Origin: Neobacillus endophyticus
GTDB taxonomy: Bacteria > Bacillota > Bacilli > Bacillales > Cytobacillaceae
Direction: 5' to 3'
DNA length: 64,000 bases
NCBI RefSeq assembly: GCF_013248975.1
Contig: NZ_JABRWH010000002.1
Coordinates: forward strand, 1 to 64,000
In this document: positions 45,686 through 54,912 of the stretch, in pieces
Numbering within the stretch: position 1 is the first letter of the stretch
How the letters are laid out: each line of letters starts with the position of its first letter
Program-made: the position numbers and the translations under genes
The notes under the pieces: generated by a model
The model's database searches: none
What the model saw: the letters and a program-made list of their open reading frames with translations, nothing else
What the model was told of the DNA's origin: nothing

Positions 45686-46223
45686 GAATACCCATGGTTG
45701 CCAGGCGAAAACGCTTGGCTTTTATCCTTTCCTGCAAGAAGACCCCATCTGAGTTGTGTTACAGGCAAAACCTTCAAATTCTATGAAGATGCTCTTTTTA
45801 TTGGAGGAGTACTGTGCAGAGTAGACTATATCGACAAACAGCATCAATCATTAAATTCAAATAATGGAATTCCCACCCATATAGTGACAAATATAGAAAA
45901 TTGGTGCATTATGTAAATAGTTTATAAATGCTTCATCCTGGTGTCACCCTTCAGGTGAAACGGATTTTTACAGTAGAACAGAAAAAAGCCCTGCTTTTGT
46001 TGACCATTTCGATAATGTAAAGCACTGTTTCATTGAAGCCGTTCTGCCAATCTATCAGGGATTCTTTCTACTAATCTGCGTTTACCGAAATCACTTGGTA
46101 ACAATGTCATAAATAGGAGCGTTATATTATCGAGTTTGAACCAAAACGCAAAAGATATTAAAAAAGATAAGGGGACACCCCCTTCTTTTACATCAAATAG
46201 GAGAATATAAGGAGAATAAACAT
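45686..46223. other. Spacer without a credible gene
   Basis: A frame at 45698-45916 exists but lacks a ribosome site and looks non-coding. A G/C hairpin AAGGGG-ACAC-CCCCTT at 46168-46183 lies 40 bases before the next gene. Confidence 0.45.
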
Positions 46224-47960
46224 ATGTTATTTTGGACAGGTTGTTTCGCTTTTTTCTTTTTGCTTGCTACACCAACCTTTTGGAAATGGGTAAATAAAAG
46301 GAAGAAGAAAAAATGGATAGGCTTTTGGCAGTTAGGAAAAGTGGTTTTTGCATTAATTTTTGGATTTTGGATTGGGTATTTATCTTTAGCTGACCACAAT
46401 ATATCTGCTCTTGTTTCAAAACTTATTCCAATTTATCTCATCATACTAATCGCAGATGGTTTATTATGGTCGAGCTTTAGAGATAAGGTTAAAAAGGAAA
46501 AAGAAACAAAAAAGGAAACTAAAAAAGAAGAAAAGAATTCAATATGGTTTGGTATTGGAGTGCTTTTGTCACTTACATGGATATTTATGACGTGCATTTA
46601 TCCTTTCACTATCAAAAAAGATTTATATAGTTTAGTCCATGTTCAAACCAATCAAAGCAAAATGCAAGTTATGGATATCAAACATATTCCGACAGTCCCA
46701 ATTGAATCGGCTTTTTATAAAGCTGAAAAACTAATTGGTGGCATTCCGAATTCTTCTTACTATAAATTAGGGGATTTGACCAGACAAAAAATAAATGGAG
46801 AAGAATATTGGGTAGCTCCTATTGAATTTAAAGGGTTCTTTCAAAGCCTAAAAGCAAAAACTACACCAGGATATATCAAAGTATCAGCCGAACGGCAAGA
46901 TGATGAAGGAACATTGGTGGACAGTTATCATATGAAGTATGTGCCTTCTGCTTATTTTGGAAATTCTATGGAACGAAAAATAAGAGAGAAATACCCACAT
47001 GATATTTTGTTCGGAGGAGGCTTCGAGCCAAATGACCAAGGAAAACCTTATTATGTTGTAGCTGTGGGGCATTATGCGAAATATCGAAGCGGAGAAGTGG
47101 TTGACGGAGCTGTTTTGGTGAATCCAGAAACAGGAGAAATGCAAAAGTACTCTATTAAAAATGTACCTTCTTTCGTAGATTATGTAATTCCATCAAGTGT
47201 CGCATCTGATTATAACGAATATCAAGCCAAATACAAACATGGATTTTGGAATACCATATTTGGAAAACAAGATATTAGTGAAGTGACAGAATGGCATTCT
47301 GGAGAAGAAGTGTTAGGCGTGTATGGGGCAGATGGACATATGTATTGGTTTACTGACCATACAAACCCTGGTAGCACCTCAATGGTGGGCTATACCTTGA
47401 TGGATGGAAGAACAGGTCAGTTTACGTATTACACAGGTTCCAAAGGTTTTGCTGATGGTAAGGCAAGTTTAAATGCTGTTCATAATACCTTTAAGAAAGA
47501 CCAGTGGACAGGAACCAATCCTATTCTTTACAACATCTATGGAACAGAAACTTGGTACATTCCAGTAGTTGATTCTAACGGACTGTTGAGAAAAATAGCG
47601 ATGGTGAACGCTCAAAATCCACAAATTGTTGCCTATGGGGATACAAAACAGGAAGCGTTGGATGGCTATAAGCTATTATTGGCAACGGAGAAAAATCAAA
47701 ACAATGCAATACCAACAGATAAATCTGACTTAAAAGAAATTACAGGTAAAGTCCTTCGAGTCAGCACAACCACCATGAATGGTGATAATGTTATACAAGT
47801 CTTGTTGGAAAATAGCGACAAGGTATTCAATATTAATCCGCAACAAGCCGTTTATGCTTCTTTTATTAAAGAAGGAGATGTACTAAAAATGTCTTATTCG
47901 GATACAGGTGAGACGATGATTTCAACAGAAACAGTCTACAACGAAACCTTGAAACGATAA
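46224..47960 (+). CDS. Four-span membrane protein with large extracytoplasmic domain, 578 aa
   Basis: Four N-terminal hydrophobic spans (about 3-21, 31-52, 62-82, 108-130) with a lysine-rich cytoplasmic loop (KKEKETKKETKKEEKN) between the third and fourth. About 440 extracytoplasmic residues follow, with PepSY-like stretches (IGGIPNSSYYKLGDLTRQKING, VVDGAVLVNPETGEMQKYSI). ATAAGGAG lies eight bases upstream of the start. Repeated Y/G-rich strands suggest a beta-propeller-like or PepSY-repeat fold. A role in wall or mating-surface remodelling is possible; I do not recognise a characterised homologue. Confidence 0.6.
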   Translation: MLFWTGCFAFFFLLATPTFWKWVNKRKKKKWIGFWQLGKVVFALIFGFWIGYLSLADHNISALVSKLIPIYLIILIADGLLWSSFRDKVKKEKETKKETKKEEKNSIWFGIGVLLSLTWIFMTCIYPFTIKKDLYSLVHVQTNQSKMQVMDIKHIPTVPIESAFYKAEKLIGGIPNSSYYKLGDLTRQKINGEEYWVAPIEFKGFFQSLKAKTTPGYIKVSAERQDDEGTLVDSYHMKYVPSAYFGNSMERKIREKYPHDILFGGGFEPNDQGKPYYVVAVGHYAKYRSGEVVDGAVLVNPETGEMQKYSIKNVPSFVDYVIPSSVASDYNEYQAKYKHGFWNTIFGKQDISEVTEWHSGEEVLGVYGADGHMYWFTDHTNPGSTSMVGYTLMDGRTGQFTYYTGSKGFADGKASLNAVHNTFKKDQWTGTNPILYNIYGTETWYIPVVDSNGLLRKIAMVNAQNPQIVAYGDTKQEALDGYKLLLATEKNQNNAIPTDKSDLKEITGKVLRVSTTTMNGDNVIQVLLENSDKVFNINPQQAVYASFIKEGDVLKMSYSDTGETMISTETVYNETLKR

Positions 47961-48007
47961 CAAAATTTCAAATCACAATAGAAATAGCATAGTAACACTC
48001 ATAAGAA

Positions 48008-48046
48008 AAGCAGGGATAATCTACAAGAGATTTTCCTGCTTTTTTG
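48008..48046. terminator. Intrinsic terminator
   Basis: AAGCAGG..TCCTGCTTTTTT after the 578-residue protein gene; a minus-strand gene fragment ends just beyond it. Confidence 0.7.
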
Positions 48047-48048
48047 GC

Positions 48049-48189
48049 TCACTCCTCTCTTTTTGACAAATATTTTATAAATAGACTAAAGGTTTGTGAG
48101 GTATCTGGGTTACTTCCATCATAAAAAGCAATATCAGTGGTTCTACCTGTCCAATAAACATCAAAAAATCCATTTTCTTTGTATTTCAT
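48049..48189 (-). pseudogene. 46-aa gene remnant
   Basis: Minus-strand frame MKYKENGFFDVYWTGRTTDI, then AFYDGSNPDTSQTF and FIKYLSKREE. Protein-like composition but no ribosome site before the ATG, so probably the tail of a larger lost gene. Confidence 0.4.
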
Positions 48190-48288
48190 TTTCAGTATAT
48201 TAGAGTTAACTTCTTGGTGTTGTACTACATAATATTATATATACTATATAAGTAGTTTAGATTATGGCGAAAAAGGAGGGATGATGAA

Positions 48289-48582
48289 ATGTATATAACA
48301 TTAAGTGATCTTTATCTGATAAAAAAATCACTAGAAAGTAAAAAGAGTAGTAATGAGGCTATTATAGTAGTAGACTTTCAAGATAGATTAACTGGAAGTA
48401 AACACCGTATGAATGAGGAATCTATTAAAGAAACTAAAAGTGAACTTGAAAACATAAAGGAATTATTGGACAGTGTAGAACAGGAAATAGGTTATTTAGA
48501 GTACAGGCAACTGGACGGTATATATACGGTGGATTATTTAGAAGTTGAACAGAATAACTTACGTGTAGCTTTTAAAAAGTAG
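48289..48582 (+). CDS. Unknown helical protein, 97 aa
   Basis: AAGGAGGGATGATGAA precedes the ATG. Charged helical protein (LYLIKKSLESKKSSNEAIIVV, EETKSELENIKELLDSVEQEIGYLEY) consistent with a short coiled coil. An AT-rich TATATACTATATAA region upstream may hold the promoter. No family recognised. Confidence 0.55.
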   Translation: MYITLSDLYLIKKSLESKKSSNEAIIVVDFQDRLTGSKHRMNEESIKETKSELENIKELLDSVEQEIGYLEYRQLDGIYTVDYLEVEQNNLRVAFKK

Positions 48583-48817
48583 GGGGTCCGGTGGGCCTCT
48601 ATTTTTTTTGTTTAAAAATCACAAATTTAATGTCCTTTATTTTGTGATTTTTGCAAGTGCCCTTTTGAATTGGTTTTGAATCAATAAAAGGAGGGCATGA
48701 AAATGTCGGATAACGGTTTTTTCGTCGCTTTATCGAGATGTTTGATGATCCTATCGGCAGATAATTCTAGGGCTTCCGATCATCCATTCTATCATCCCGT
48801 TTTATTTTAACATAACA

Positions 48818-48847
48818 AAGAGCGCTGAAGGTCAGCGCTCTTTGTTT
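48818..48847. terminator. Intrinsic terminator
   Basis: AAAGAGCGCTGA-AGG-TCAGCGCTCTTTGTTT. Confidence 0.8.
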
Positions 48848-49111
48848 CAGGCATCCATATAGGGTGCGACAGCGATTTTTAAGTATATCAACCAAATTTT
48901 CATCCAAAAACAACCATTAATTTGGATAATTCAAGCACTAATCAAAAAAAGGGAGAAATATCGCCAAAAAATCCCTTTATTTTCGGTGCGAATCCCCCAT
49001 GGAATTCATGTTCACTCCCCATTCGCACCCAACCTACCATTATAATATGCGCCAACCAATCCAATCTTATGTACAACCTTGGCAAAACACCAAGGTATCT
49101 TTTTCTCCTTC

Positions 49112-49140
49112 TTGAATGAGGAACTAGATTAAGGTATAAT
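49112..49140 (+). promoter_or_regulatory. Promoter of the 49-52 kb cluster
   Basis: TTGAAT (49112-49117), 17 bases, TATAAT (49135-49140), 200 bases upstream of the zinc-finger microprotein gene. Confidence 0.7.
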
Positions 49141-49222
49141 AGTGGTATTCAAACAATTTTCTTTTTCTTTTTTTAGCGACCGCATTTCATTACAGGTCAG
49201 CTGTTAACTACTAAACAATTTG

Positions 49223-49290
49223 AAGCCTCTGGGCTAAGGTTAGATACTTTTTTGTATCTTTAATGAACCTTTGTCCCAGGGGCTTTTTTG
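49223..49290 (+). promoter_or_regulatory. Leader E: attenuator-like terminator
   Basis: AAGCCTCTGGG pairs with CCCAGGGGCTT (49275-49285) with an inner GATAC/GTATC stem and six Ts. A mini-hairpin AGCC-TCTG-GGCT (49224-49235) lies inside the 5' arm and would exclude the terminator. Similar in logic to leaders A-D, but with a different sequence. Confidence 0.55.
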
Positions 49291-49352
49291 TTGTCTTTGG
49301 AAAAGTGTGTGTTTGAAAGTAAATAAACGTTTAGAAAGAGGGAGTATTTATT

Positions 49353-49487
49353 ATGAAAGTTGAGAGTTTGATGATTTGTCATGTTTGCTGTGGTTCATGT
49401 GAAGAAATGTTTGTCCGAATTAAGGGGAAATCTTATTGCTCGGATCATTGTCTTTGCAAAGGTGAAGGGGAGGAAGAAAATGTTTAA
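49353..49487 (+). CDS. 44-aa cysteine-rich (zinc-ribbon-like) microprotein
   Basis: ATG at 49353 behind GAGGGAG. It reads MKVESLMICHVCCGSC, then EEMFVRIKGKSYCSDHCLCK, then an acidic tail. Seven cysteines, with CHVCCGSC and YCSDHC arranged like a treble-clef or zinc ribbon. It overlaps the next start by eight bases (ATGTTTAA), so the two are translationally coupled. Confidence 0.6.
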   Translation: MKVESLMICHVCCGSCEEMFVRIKGKSYCSDHCLCKGEGEEENV

Positions 49488-50010
49488 ACTAACTTGTTTT
49501 GCTTCCATTCACCCAACCGCACTCGGACAGGCTATTAAAGCCGTAAATTTCAAAGATATGAAAGATAAATTTGTATGGCAAATGGATGGTGCTCAGTTTG
49601 TAATAGAGCCATTCCGCAATTACCGCGACCACCAAGCGTCATACGGTTACAGAGTCTATTTCGATGGTTCCATTGACGGGGCACTCTATTTATTTGAAAT
49701 GTCAATGGGGGTTTTTTCACCTGAAATAACCGGGGTGGAATATTCCTTACACCATCATTCTAAGAATCAAGAAACATGGATTAAAGACTTTCTTAATAGA
49801 CCGTCTTTCCGTACAACTGATGTTCGGGGAGTATTTCTAAAAGGGTCTATAGGCATTGTCTGTCTACCTGATTCTTCCGTAAACATACAGATTCGAAAAA
49901 AGACCAAAGCATATAAATTGATAGAGTTACTAAAAGAGATCGATTGTCTTAAGCATGACATTATGCCAGTAGACTACGATCTCTTTTCTGTTGAAGGGGT
50001 TGCCATATGA
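49480..50010 (+). CDS. Unknown protein, 176 aa
   Basis: ATG at 49480 with GGGGAGGAAG upstream; an apparent longer frame from 49381 overlaps the microprotein and is rejected. Mixed alpha/beta, with YRVYFDGSIDGALYLFEMSMGVF and a basic C-terminal helix. Overlaps the next gene by four bases. No recognised domain. Member of a tight cluster 49353-50644. Confidence 0.55.
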   Translation: MFKLTCFASIHPTALGQAIKAVNFKDMKDKFVWQMDGAQFVIEPFRNYRDHQASYGYRVYFDGSIDGALYLFEMSMGVFSPEITGVEYSLHHHSKNQETWIKDFLNRPSFRTTDVRGVFLKGSIGIVCLPDSSVNIQIRKKTKAYKLIELLKEIDCLKHDIMPVDYDLFSVEGVAI

Positions 50011-50411
50011 CGGTATTCAACTTCTATACTCAAAAAAGTCAATTTACGATTGGCCCCAATTATGTGGTCAAAAATGGCGGAGAAGTTATTGCGGAGGGGT
50101 CTATCTTTATCTTCCAGCTGCTACTTGGATATCCAGCTTGGATTTTCGTGAATGCAGATGAAAGTGAGGCTCCTCAAATTATTAAAACCGAGCCTGTTAT
50201 TTCGGTCTTACCTGAGAATGAATTCTTTGATGGGATTCAAAACCCGCCTAAGCATCTTTATCAGGTAGATTTTCTTGAAAGAAAAAGACCAAAAAGAATG
50301 ACAGTGACTGCTGTAGATGAGCATCATGTAAGGGTATTTTTAAAAACCCATTACACGGAGGCAACAAACATACTTATTAAACAACGTATTAAGGAGAGAG
50401 TGTCATGCTAA
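50007..50411 (+). CDS. Unknown protein, 134 aa
   Basis: ATG at 50007 overlaps the previous stop (ATGA). Beta-rich N-terminal half (FTIGPNYVVKNGGEVIAEGSIFIFQ). Ends with KQRIKERVSC and overlaps the following start by seven bases. No family recognised. Confidence 0.5.
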   Translation: MTVFNFYTQKSQFTIGPNYVVKNGGEVIAEGSIFIFQLLLGYPAWIFVNADESEAPQIIKTEPVISVLPENEFFDGIQNPPKHLYQVDFLERKRPKRMTVTAVDEHHVRVFLKTHYTEATNILIKQRIKERVSC

Positions 50412-50644
50412 AAAATAAAATCGAAGCGTATTTTAAAGGATCGTATAAGAATAATATCTTATTTAATATGCTGAAAAGAAAAGGGAAATTTATTCGATTA
50501 GATTCAAAATTAGGTTATGTATATTGTCTTTCGTTAGAAGACGCAGGATGGAATGGGATCGATTGTACAGTCGCTTTGAAGTCAGGAAGATTGACGATAA
50601 TTGATGCTTTTTCAAGCGAATCTTATGCATATGCTTTAGCCTAA
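50405..50644 (+). CDS. Unknown protein, 79 aa
   Basis: Starts inside the previous gene behind AAGGAGAG. Basic N-terminus (KNKIEAYFKGSYKNN). Last gene of a four-gene overlapping cluster. Confidence 0.5.
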   Translation: MLKNKIEAYFKGSYKNNILFNMLKRKGKFIRLDSKLGYVYCLSLEDAGWNGIDCTVALKSGRLTIIDAFSSESYAYALA

Positions 50645-50754
50645 TTTGTAGAGTGACTTTATTAAATATCTCATAACCCCCTTTCTAGCAGGGAGTAAAA
50701 AACTTTTGCTCCCCTTTTTGCTAGATGGGGAGCGTTATTGGGAGGAACAGTAAC

Positions 50755-51597
50755 ATGAATTTTGAAACAAACCAAAATGCTGCTGAAATAATGGAGTCTT
50801 TATTGATTAAAGGGATTTATGGCGAACTTAAACAGGCCGAAAAAAATTTGAAAGCGATCAAATCTGCCATGCATCATCAATTGCATGACAGTGAAGCAAA
50901 GCGGCATGAATTCGAAAAGGTTAATGTTGTGGCTAAGTTTGTGCCGAAAAAAATCTACGATGTAGATTATAAAGGCATTGTTGAGCATTTATTTAATTAT
51001 CTGCATCCTGAAATTGCGTGTCGTGCGATAAAAATAGATGTGAAATCCCTTAAAGACAAGCCAGAGATTTTAGATGAGTTAGAGTTATATAAAAGGACGC
51101 CAACCTATTATGTAAAGCCTTCTTTGAATAAGTCAGGTAAGGGGTTAACAGGTACTCCTGAACTTGATTTTGAAAGCTTAAACATTCATCAATTGGCAAA
51201 GGAGTTTACTATTCTAAATCCAACCTATAAGCAGCTGGAAGAAGTTTATGAGAATTCGAAAGCACAAATGCTACAGTGTCCAGAATTGAATGAGAAAAAG
51301 AAGCTCAGTCATCAATATGGGTCTGTTTCACTTGTACAAAATCAAGCTGAATATAGAATTTTCAAGTTGCTTGAGGATTTTGGAGAGGATTTTTTAATAG
51401 AACACTGTGTTCCGAATAGCAGTAAAGTTCAATGGTTTATTGATAATCGGTTGTTAAGCAAGTCGGATATCGACGCGTTTAAAACGATTAAAGATATCCG
51501 TTTAGACTTTATCGTGATGCCACTGGATGTTGAAAGAGAAATATTGACCATGCAAAGTCAACGTCGTTTGGATTTATCATTACGCAATTTGGGCTAA
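50755..51597 (+). CDS. Unknown helical protein, 280 aa
   Basis: ATG at 50755 with GGGAGG upstream (the frame is open to 50725). The N-terminal 60 residues form a coiled-coil-like helix (LKQAEKNLKAIKSAMHHQLHD). The C-terminal third is mixed. Two cysteines. No signal peptide. I do not recognise it; the location suggests a plasmid maintenance or DNA-handling function. Confidence 0.5.
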   Translation: MNFETNQNAAEIMESLLIKGIYGELKQAEKNLKAIKSAMHHQLHDSEAKRHEFEKVNVVAKFVPKKIYDVDYKGIVEHLFNYLHPEIACRAIKIDVKSLKDKPEILDELELYKRTPTYYVKPSLNKSGKGLTGTPELDFESLNIHQLAKEFTILNPTYKQLEEVYENSKAQMLQCPELNEKKKLSHQYGSVSLVQNQAEYRIFKLLEDFGEDFLIEHCVPNSSKVQWFIDNRLLSKSDIDAFKTIKDIRLDFIVMPLDVEREILTMQSQRRLDLSLRNLG

Positions 51598-51656
51598 CAA
51601 AATATGGAGAATGAGTACTGACATGTATTTTAACAAACTCTCGGAGGTATGAAAAA

Positions 51657-52097
51657 GTGGGAAACAATATTAGAACAATGGAATTATTAGGCGAGGATTA
51701 TTGGAGCAGACCAGTTTACAAATGTATAGAAACGGGAAACTTATATAAAGACATAACGCTCGGAAGTGAGAGACCCGAATTATATAGTTGTGGGAATGAT
51801 TTCGAAGGGGAGCCCGATTTTCCTATCAAAAGTGAGTTAGAAATACATTTCAAAGTAACAGAAAAACAAACGAATCGAGAAGATAGATTTAATTATATGT
51901 TATTGGATCGATTGAGAATGGACTGTGAGTATTTTTTAGGAAATGGAAACAGAAATGTAAAACATCTGTGGGCGAATAACGAAAAAGATCACATTGGTAA
52001 AATGAAAGACTTATATAATAGTTTTGATGAAAAGCCAGAGTGGCTAACGTATGAACAAATTTTACACTATGAAAAATTAATAAGTAATAGTAAATAA
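51657..52097 (+). CDS. Unknown protein, 146 aa
   Basis: GTG at 51657 with CGGAGG about ten bases upstream; an ATG in another frame gives only a 12-codon ORF. Acidic, with NDRLRMDCEYFLGNGNRN-like helical C-half. No recognised domain. Confidence 0.5.
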   Translation: MGNNIRTMELLGEDYWSRPVYKCIETGNLYKDITLGSERPELYSCGNDFEGEPDFPIKSELEIHFKVTEKQTNREDRFNYMLLDRLRMDCEYFLGNGNRNVKHLWANNEKDHIGKMKDLYNSFDEKPEWLTYEQILHYEKLISNSK

Positions 52098-52143
52098 AAC
52101 GAGTACAAGTCCCTATCTACAACACTGAGTGGTGAGGTTAAAA

Positions 52144-52452
52144 ATGACGAAAAGAACGTATTATACGGTTGTCGCAACTGTATATGTTGAGAGAATAGAA
52201 AAGTATCAAAAAATGGCTGGATATGTTCCTGCATTAGATGAGGAACATGCCTACAAAGTGGCTAAAGCCTATTGTATGGACCGATATAACTGTCCTATGC
52301 ATAAAGTGTATATTGAAGCTCTTTGTCCAGCAAAGGATCAAGAGTTAGCTACAAGTATTCCTGTTGCAATCGATACCCGCAGTTACGATGAATTAGTATC
52401 TGGGGATGGATTATTTAGCGTTGAGAGGGATTTGCTTAATTTCAATACCTAA
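52144..52452 (+). CDS. Unknown protein, 102 aa
   Basis: ATG at 52144 behind GGTGAGG. Compact alpha/beta protein (TYYTVVATVYVERIEKYQK, DEEHAYKVAKAYCMDRYNCPMHKVYIEAL). Followed by a terminator-like hairpin at 52503-52535 (AAGCCTTTATCTA..TAGATAAGGGCTTTT). No family recognised. Confidence 0.5.
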   Translation: MTKRTYYTVVATVYVERIEKYQKMAGYVPALDEEHAYKVAKAYCMDRYNCPMHKVYIEALCPAKDQELATSIPVAIDTRSYDELVSGDGLFSVERDLLNFNT

Positions 52453-52562
52453 GCCTAAATTTTGCCAACGGATTGCAACTACAATTGACCAAAGAGAACA
52501 GAAGCCTTTATCTATAGCGTAGATAAGGGCTTTTCTCTAATTTTAAGAACAATAAAATAGTA

Positions 52563-52627
52563 AAGGAGGACGTCCTCTTGCTAAACACATGATTTAGCGC
52601 AGGGGACACCTCCCTTGCTGTGTTTAG
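52563..52627 (+). promoter_or_regulatory. Structured leader of the DndC-like gene
   Basis: A strong AAAGGAGG is followed by a perfect GAGGACGTCCTC palindrome, a TTG CTA AAC ACA TGA mini-ORF, and a stem CTAAACACA (52581-52589) / TGTGTTTAG (52619-52627) enclosing AGGGGACACCTCCCT. No ribosome site lies directly before the gene start at 52646. Suggests translational control. Confidence 0.45.
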
Positions 52628-52645
52628 TAGTGGACTAAAATAAAC

Positions 52646-54364
52646 ATGAATGACATTTTTCAAGAGATTAAAGACCATATGAAAGAGGTTTATTTGCAAG
52701 ATGATATGCCAATGGCTTTGGCCTATTCCGGTGGAAAGGATTCGACTCTACTTTTACTTTTGTTGTGGGAAATGCTTGCTTCTTTGCCACAAGAACAAAG
52801 GAAAAAATCCGTCTATTTAATCTCGTCGGACACTGGAGTGGAAACACCAGATATGACGGATTATGTACACAGAGCCATCGGAAAAATTCAGCAGAGTGCT
52901 GAACAGCAAAATATACCGATTGTCACCAGTTTAGTAAAACCAAATATGAAGCAATCATTCTTTTGGAAAGTAATTGGCAAAGGTACTCTTGTACCCACAC
53001 CAAACACTAAACATAGATGGTGCACTCATACTTTAAAAATAGATCCAACAAAAGAGAAATTAAAAGAACTTTTAGTCCAATCACCGATTAAATTAGGTAG
53101 TCAGCAGAAGCATCAGTTAATTTTAATGCTTGGGACCAGGAATGAGGAATCGGCACGTAGAGCGGCATCCATTTCGCGTTATGCTTTAAGCGAGGAATCC
53201 TATTTCAGTCGCCATAGTGATTTCAATGAAATTTTGTGTTACCAGCCTTTGCGCTTCGTATCCGCTGATTTTTTGTGGTTTAAACTTATGGATTATGAAA
53301 CCCTACCTTTTGGAGTGAAAATGAGTGAGTTAACAGTTCAATACGGGGAATCGATTTTAGAGTGCGGTGTTAAGGTAAGTTCAGAACAAGGGAAAGCTTG
53401 TAGTGCTGCTGGCAATCGCGCAGGTTGTTGGACTTGCGGGTTAGTTAGTGGTCGAGATCCTATGCTACTTAGACAAATCCAAGAAGGAAAATCGAAATAC
53501 CAGTATCTCCTTGAATGGAAAGAACTCATGTTGCGAATGAGGAACGACATTAGATACCGCGAGGTGCTGCCTCGACAACAATTCAATAAAAAGTTGAAGG
53601 AACTCTCACAAGACCGTGATAGATCGAATCAAATCGGATTGTTTGAGTTAGATGAAAATCCTTACATCGACCGTTACCATACGTTTAAACGTGCGGAATA
53701 TAACGAATATGCCCCAGGTGCAATGACTGTTGAGGGGAGAAGGATTTTACTTCAGTATCTATTGTTTATTCAAGAGCAAACGGGCTATAAACTCATTACT
53801 GAATACGAGATTCTGGCCATTCTGGATTGTTGGAAAGAAACAGATGGAATAATAGTTTCCCGGAATGAGTTAGTCCCAACAGAATTTTCATATGACGGCG
53901 AGTTAATATTCCTTCCTAACAAGAAAGTAAATCGAAAACTGACGAAAAATCCTAATCCTATATTCTATGTGAACATAGACTTAAAGATGGATGAAGGTGA
54001 GCTGTATGAGTTTCTAAAGGAACGTCAACAAAGCACAGGGAAAAGTTACTTCTTTTTCCCTAACACGTTTGAAATTAAGGAACACACATTGGTTTGGAAT
54101 CAGGTATCCTTTGTCGTTTGTTCCAAGGGAATTGAAACTTCCATACAGGCGCATGAAGCAGTGTTCGAATGGTTAGGATGGGTATATGGCTCGTTCACAG
54201 AAAAAACACATAAAGCGGCTCTTAATCACTTACTCTTATCTGCGTTGGGTGAAGGTGTCGTAAATAAATTAAAAGAGGAAAAAAAGAAAGCCTTGTCGAT
54301 GTTGCCAAAAGTGGAAGTTCCACTTCTAGAGCAGGAAAATGGACAGTTCAGTTTAGCAATTTAA
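52646..54364 (+). CDS. DndC-like PP-loop sulfurtransferase (orphan)
   Basis: 572 residues. The PP-loop AYSGGKDST (26-34), ISSDTGVETP (about 68-77), HRWCTHTLKIDP (about 127-138) and a cluster CSAAGNRAGCWTCG (about 251-264) match the PAPS-reductase-like DndC/SspD family. That family activates DNA for phosphorothioation using an Fe-S cluster held by cysteines. The usual partners DndB, DndD, DndE or a cysteine desulfurase are not adjacent. It may act with host partners, modify another nucleic acid, or be an anti-restriction device for the element. The C-terminal 200 residues are less conserved-looking. Confidence 0.8.
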   Translation: MNDIFQEIKDHMKEVYLQDDMPMALAYSGGKDSTLLLLLLWEMLASLPQEQRKKSVYLISSDTGVETPDMTDYVHRAIGKIQQSAEQQNIPIVTSLVKPNMKQSFFWKVIGKGTLVPTPNTKHRWCTHTLKIDPTKEKLKELLVQSPIKLGSQQKHQLILMLGTRNEESARRAASISRYALSEESYFSRHSDFNEILCYQPLRFVSADFLWFKLMDYETLPFGVKMSELTVQYGESILECGVKVSSEQGKACSAAGNRAGCWTCGLVSGRDPMLLRQIQEGKSKYQYLLEWKELMLRMRNDIRYREVLPRQQFNKKLKELSQDRDRSNQIGLFELDENPYIDRYHTFKRAEYNEYAPGAMTVEGRRILLQYLLFIQEQTGYKLITEYEILAILDCWKETDGIIVSRNELVPTEFSYDGELIFLPNKKVNRKLTKNPNPIFYVNIDLKMDEGELYEFLKERQQSTGKSYFFFPNTFEIKEHTLVWNQVSFVVCSKGIETSIQAHEAVFEWLGWVYGSFTEKTHKAALNHLLLSALGEGVVNKLKEEKKKALSMLPKVEVPLLEQENGQFSLAI

Positions 54365-54513
54365 CAGTTAAAATATTATTATTAGCAAAATCATCATGCA
54401 GAGGAGCTTTATTGCTTCTCTGTTTTTTTGTCTGTTTCGTAAAAATTGTTACCTGTATTATGTAAAATATAAAAGGCCACCCCTCTTTTAATCTTTTAAT
54501 ATGGGATAGCCAT

Positions 54514-54912
54514 TTATATATCTCTCTTATACATATATTGTCTGATCCATTCTACAGCTTCTTCATAAGGTGGTCTAGTTTTGTCATTTGCAATCGTTTT
54601 GGTCCAATAAAAGACTTCATCATCATCTACCATTAATCCATATCCATTCCAATCTAAGAATACGAAGGCTGCTAAATAAGATGTACGCTTGTTACCATCG
54701 GCAAAACAATGACCACTTGCAAGGTAGTAATGGTAAATAGCTGCTTTTTCTTCAATCGTAGGGAAGCGTTCATAGTCACCAAAACCGGACATAGGTAATG
54801 CTAACTTTGCTTCAAGTTTGCCTTTTTCTCTGCCAGGGAGACCACCATAGTCACGTAACGCCATATCATGTAATTCTACTACATCTTCTACCGTGAGATA
54901 CTCAATTGCCAT
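54514..54912 (-). CDS. doc: Doc toxin (Fic/Doc family)
   Basis: 132 residues with the Doc-type catalytic motif HCFADGNKRT (about residues 68-77), in which Lys replaces the Gly of AMPylating Fic enzymes. Doc phosphorylates elongation factor Tu and stops translation. The N-terminal YLTVEDVVELHDMAL and C-terminal helix are typical. The start overlaps the stop of the antitoxin gene (TAATG), so the pair is one operon, probably for plasmid stabilisation. Confidence 0.9.
   Translation of the reverse strand: MAIEYLTVEDVVELHDMALRDYGGLPGREKGKLEAKLALPMSGFGDYERFPTIEEKAAIYHYYLASGHCFADGNKRTSYLAAFVFLDWNGYGLMVDDDEVFYWTKTIANDKTRPPYEEAVEWIRQYMYKRDI

Noticed and set aside
45698..45916. 72-codon open frame
   Set aside because: No ribosome site, unusual composition and no link to neighbours; judged non-coding.
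48698..48751. 15-codon ORF (MKMSDNGFSSLYRDV) with a strong ribosome site
   Set aside because: Very short, no partner gene downstream in frame or structure that I can support; possibly a chance ORF next to a hairpin.
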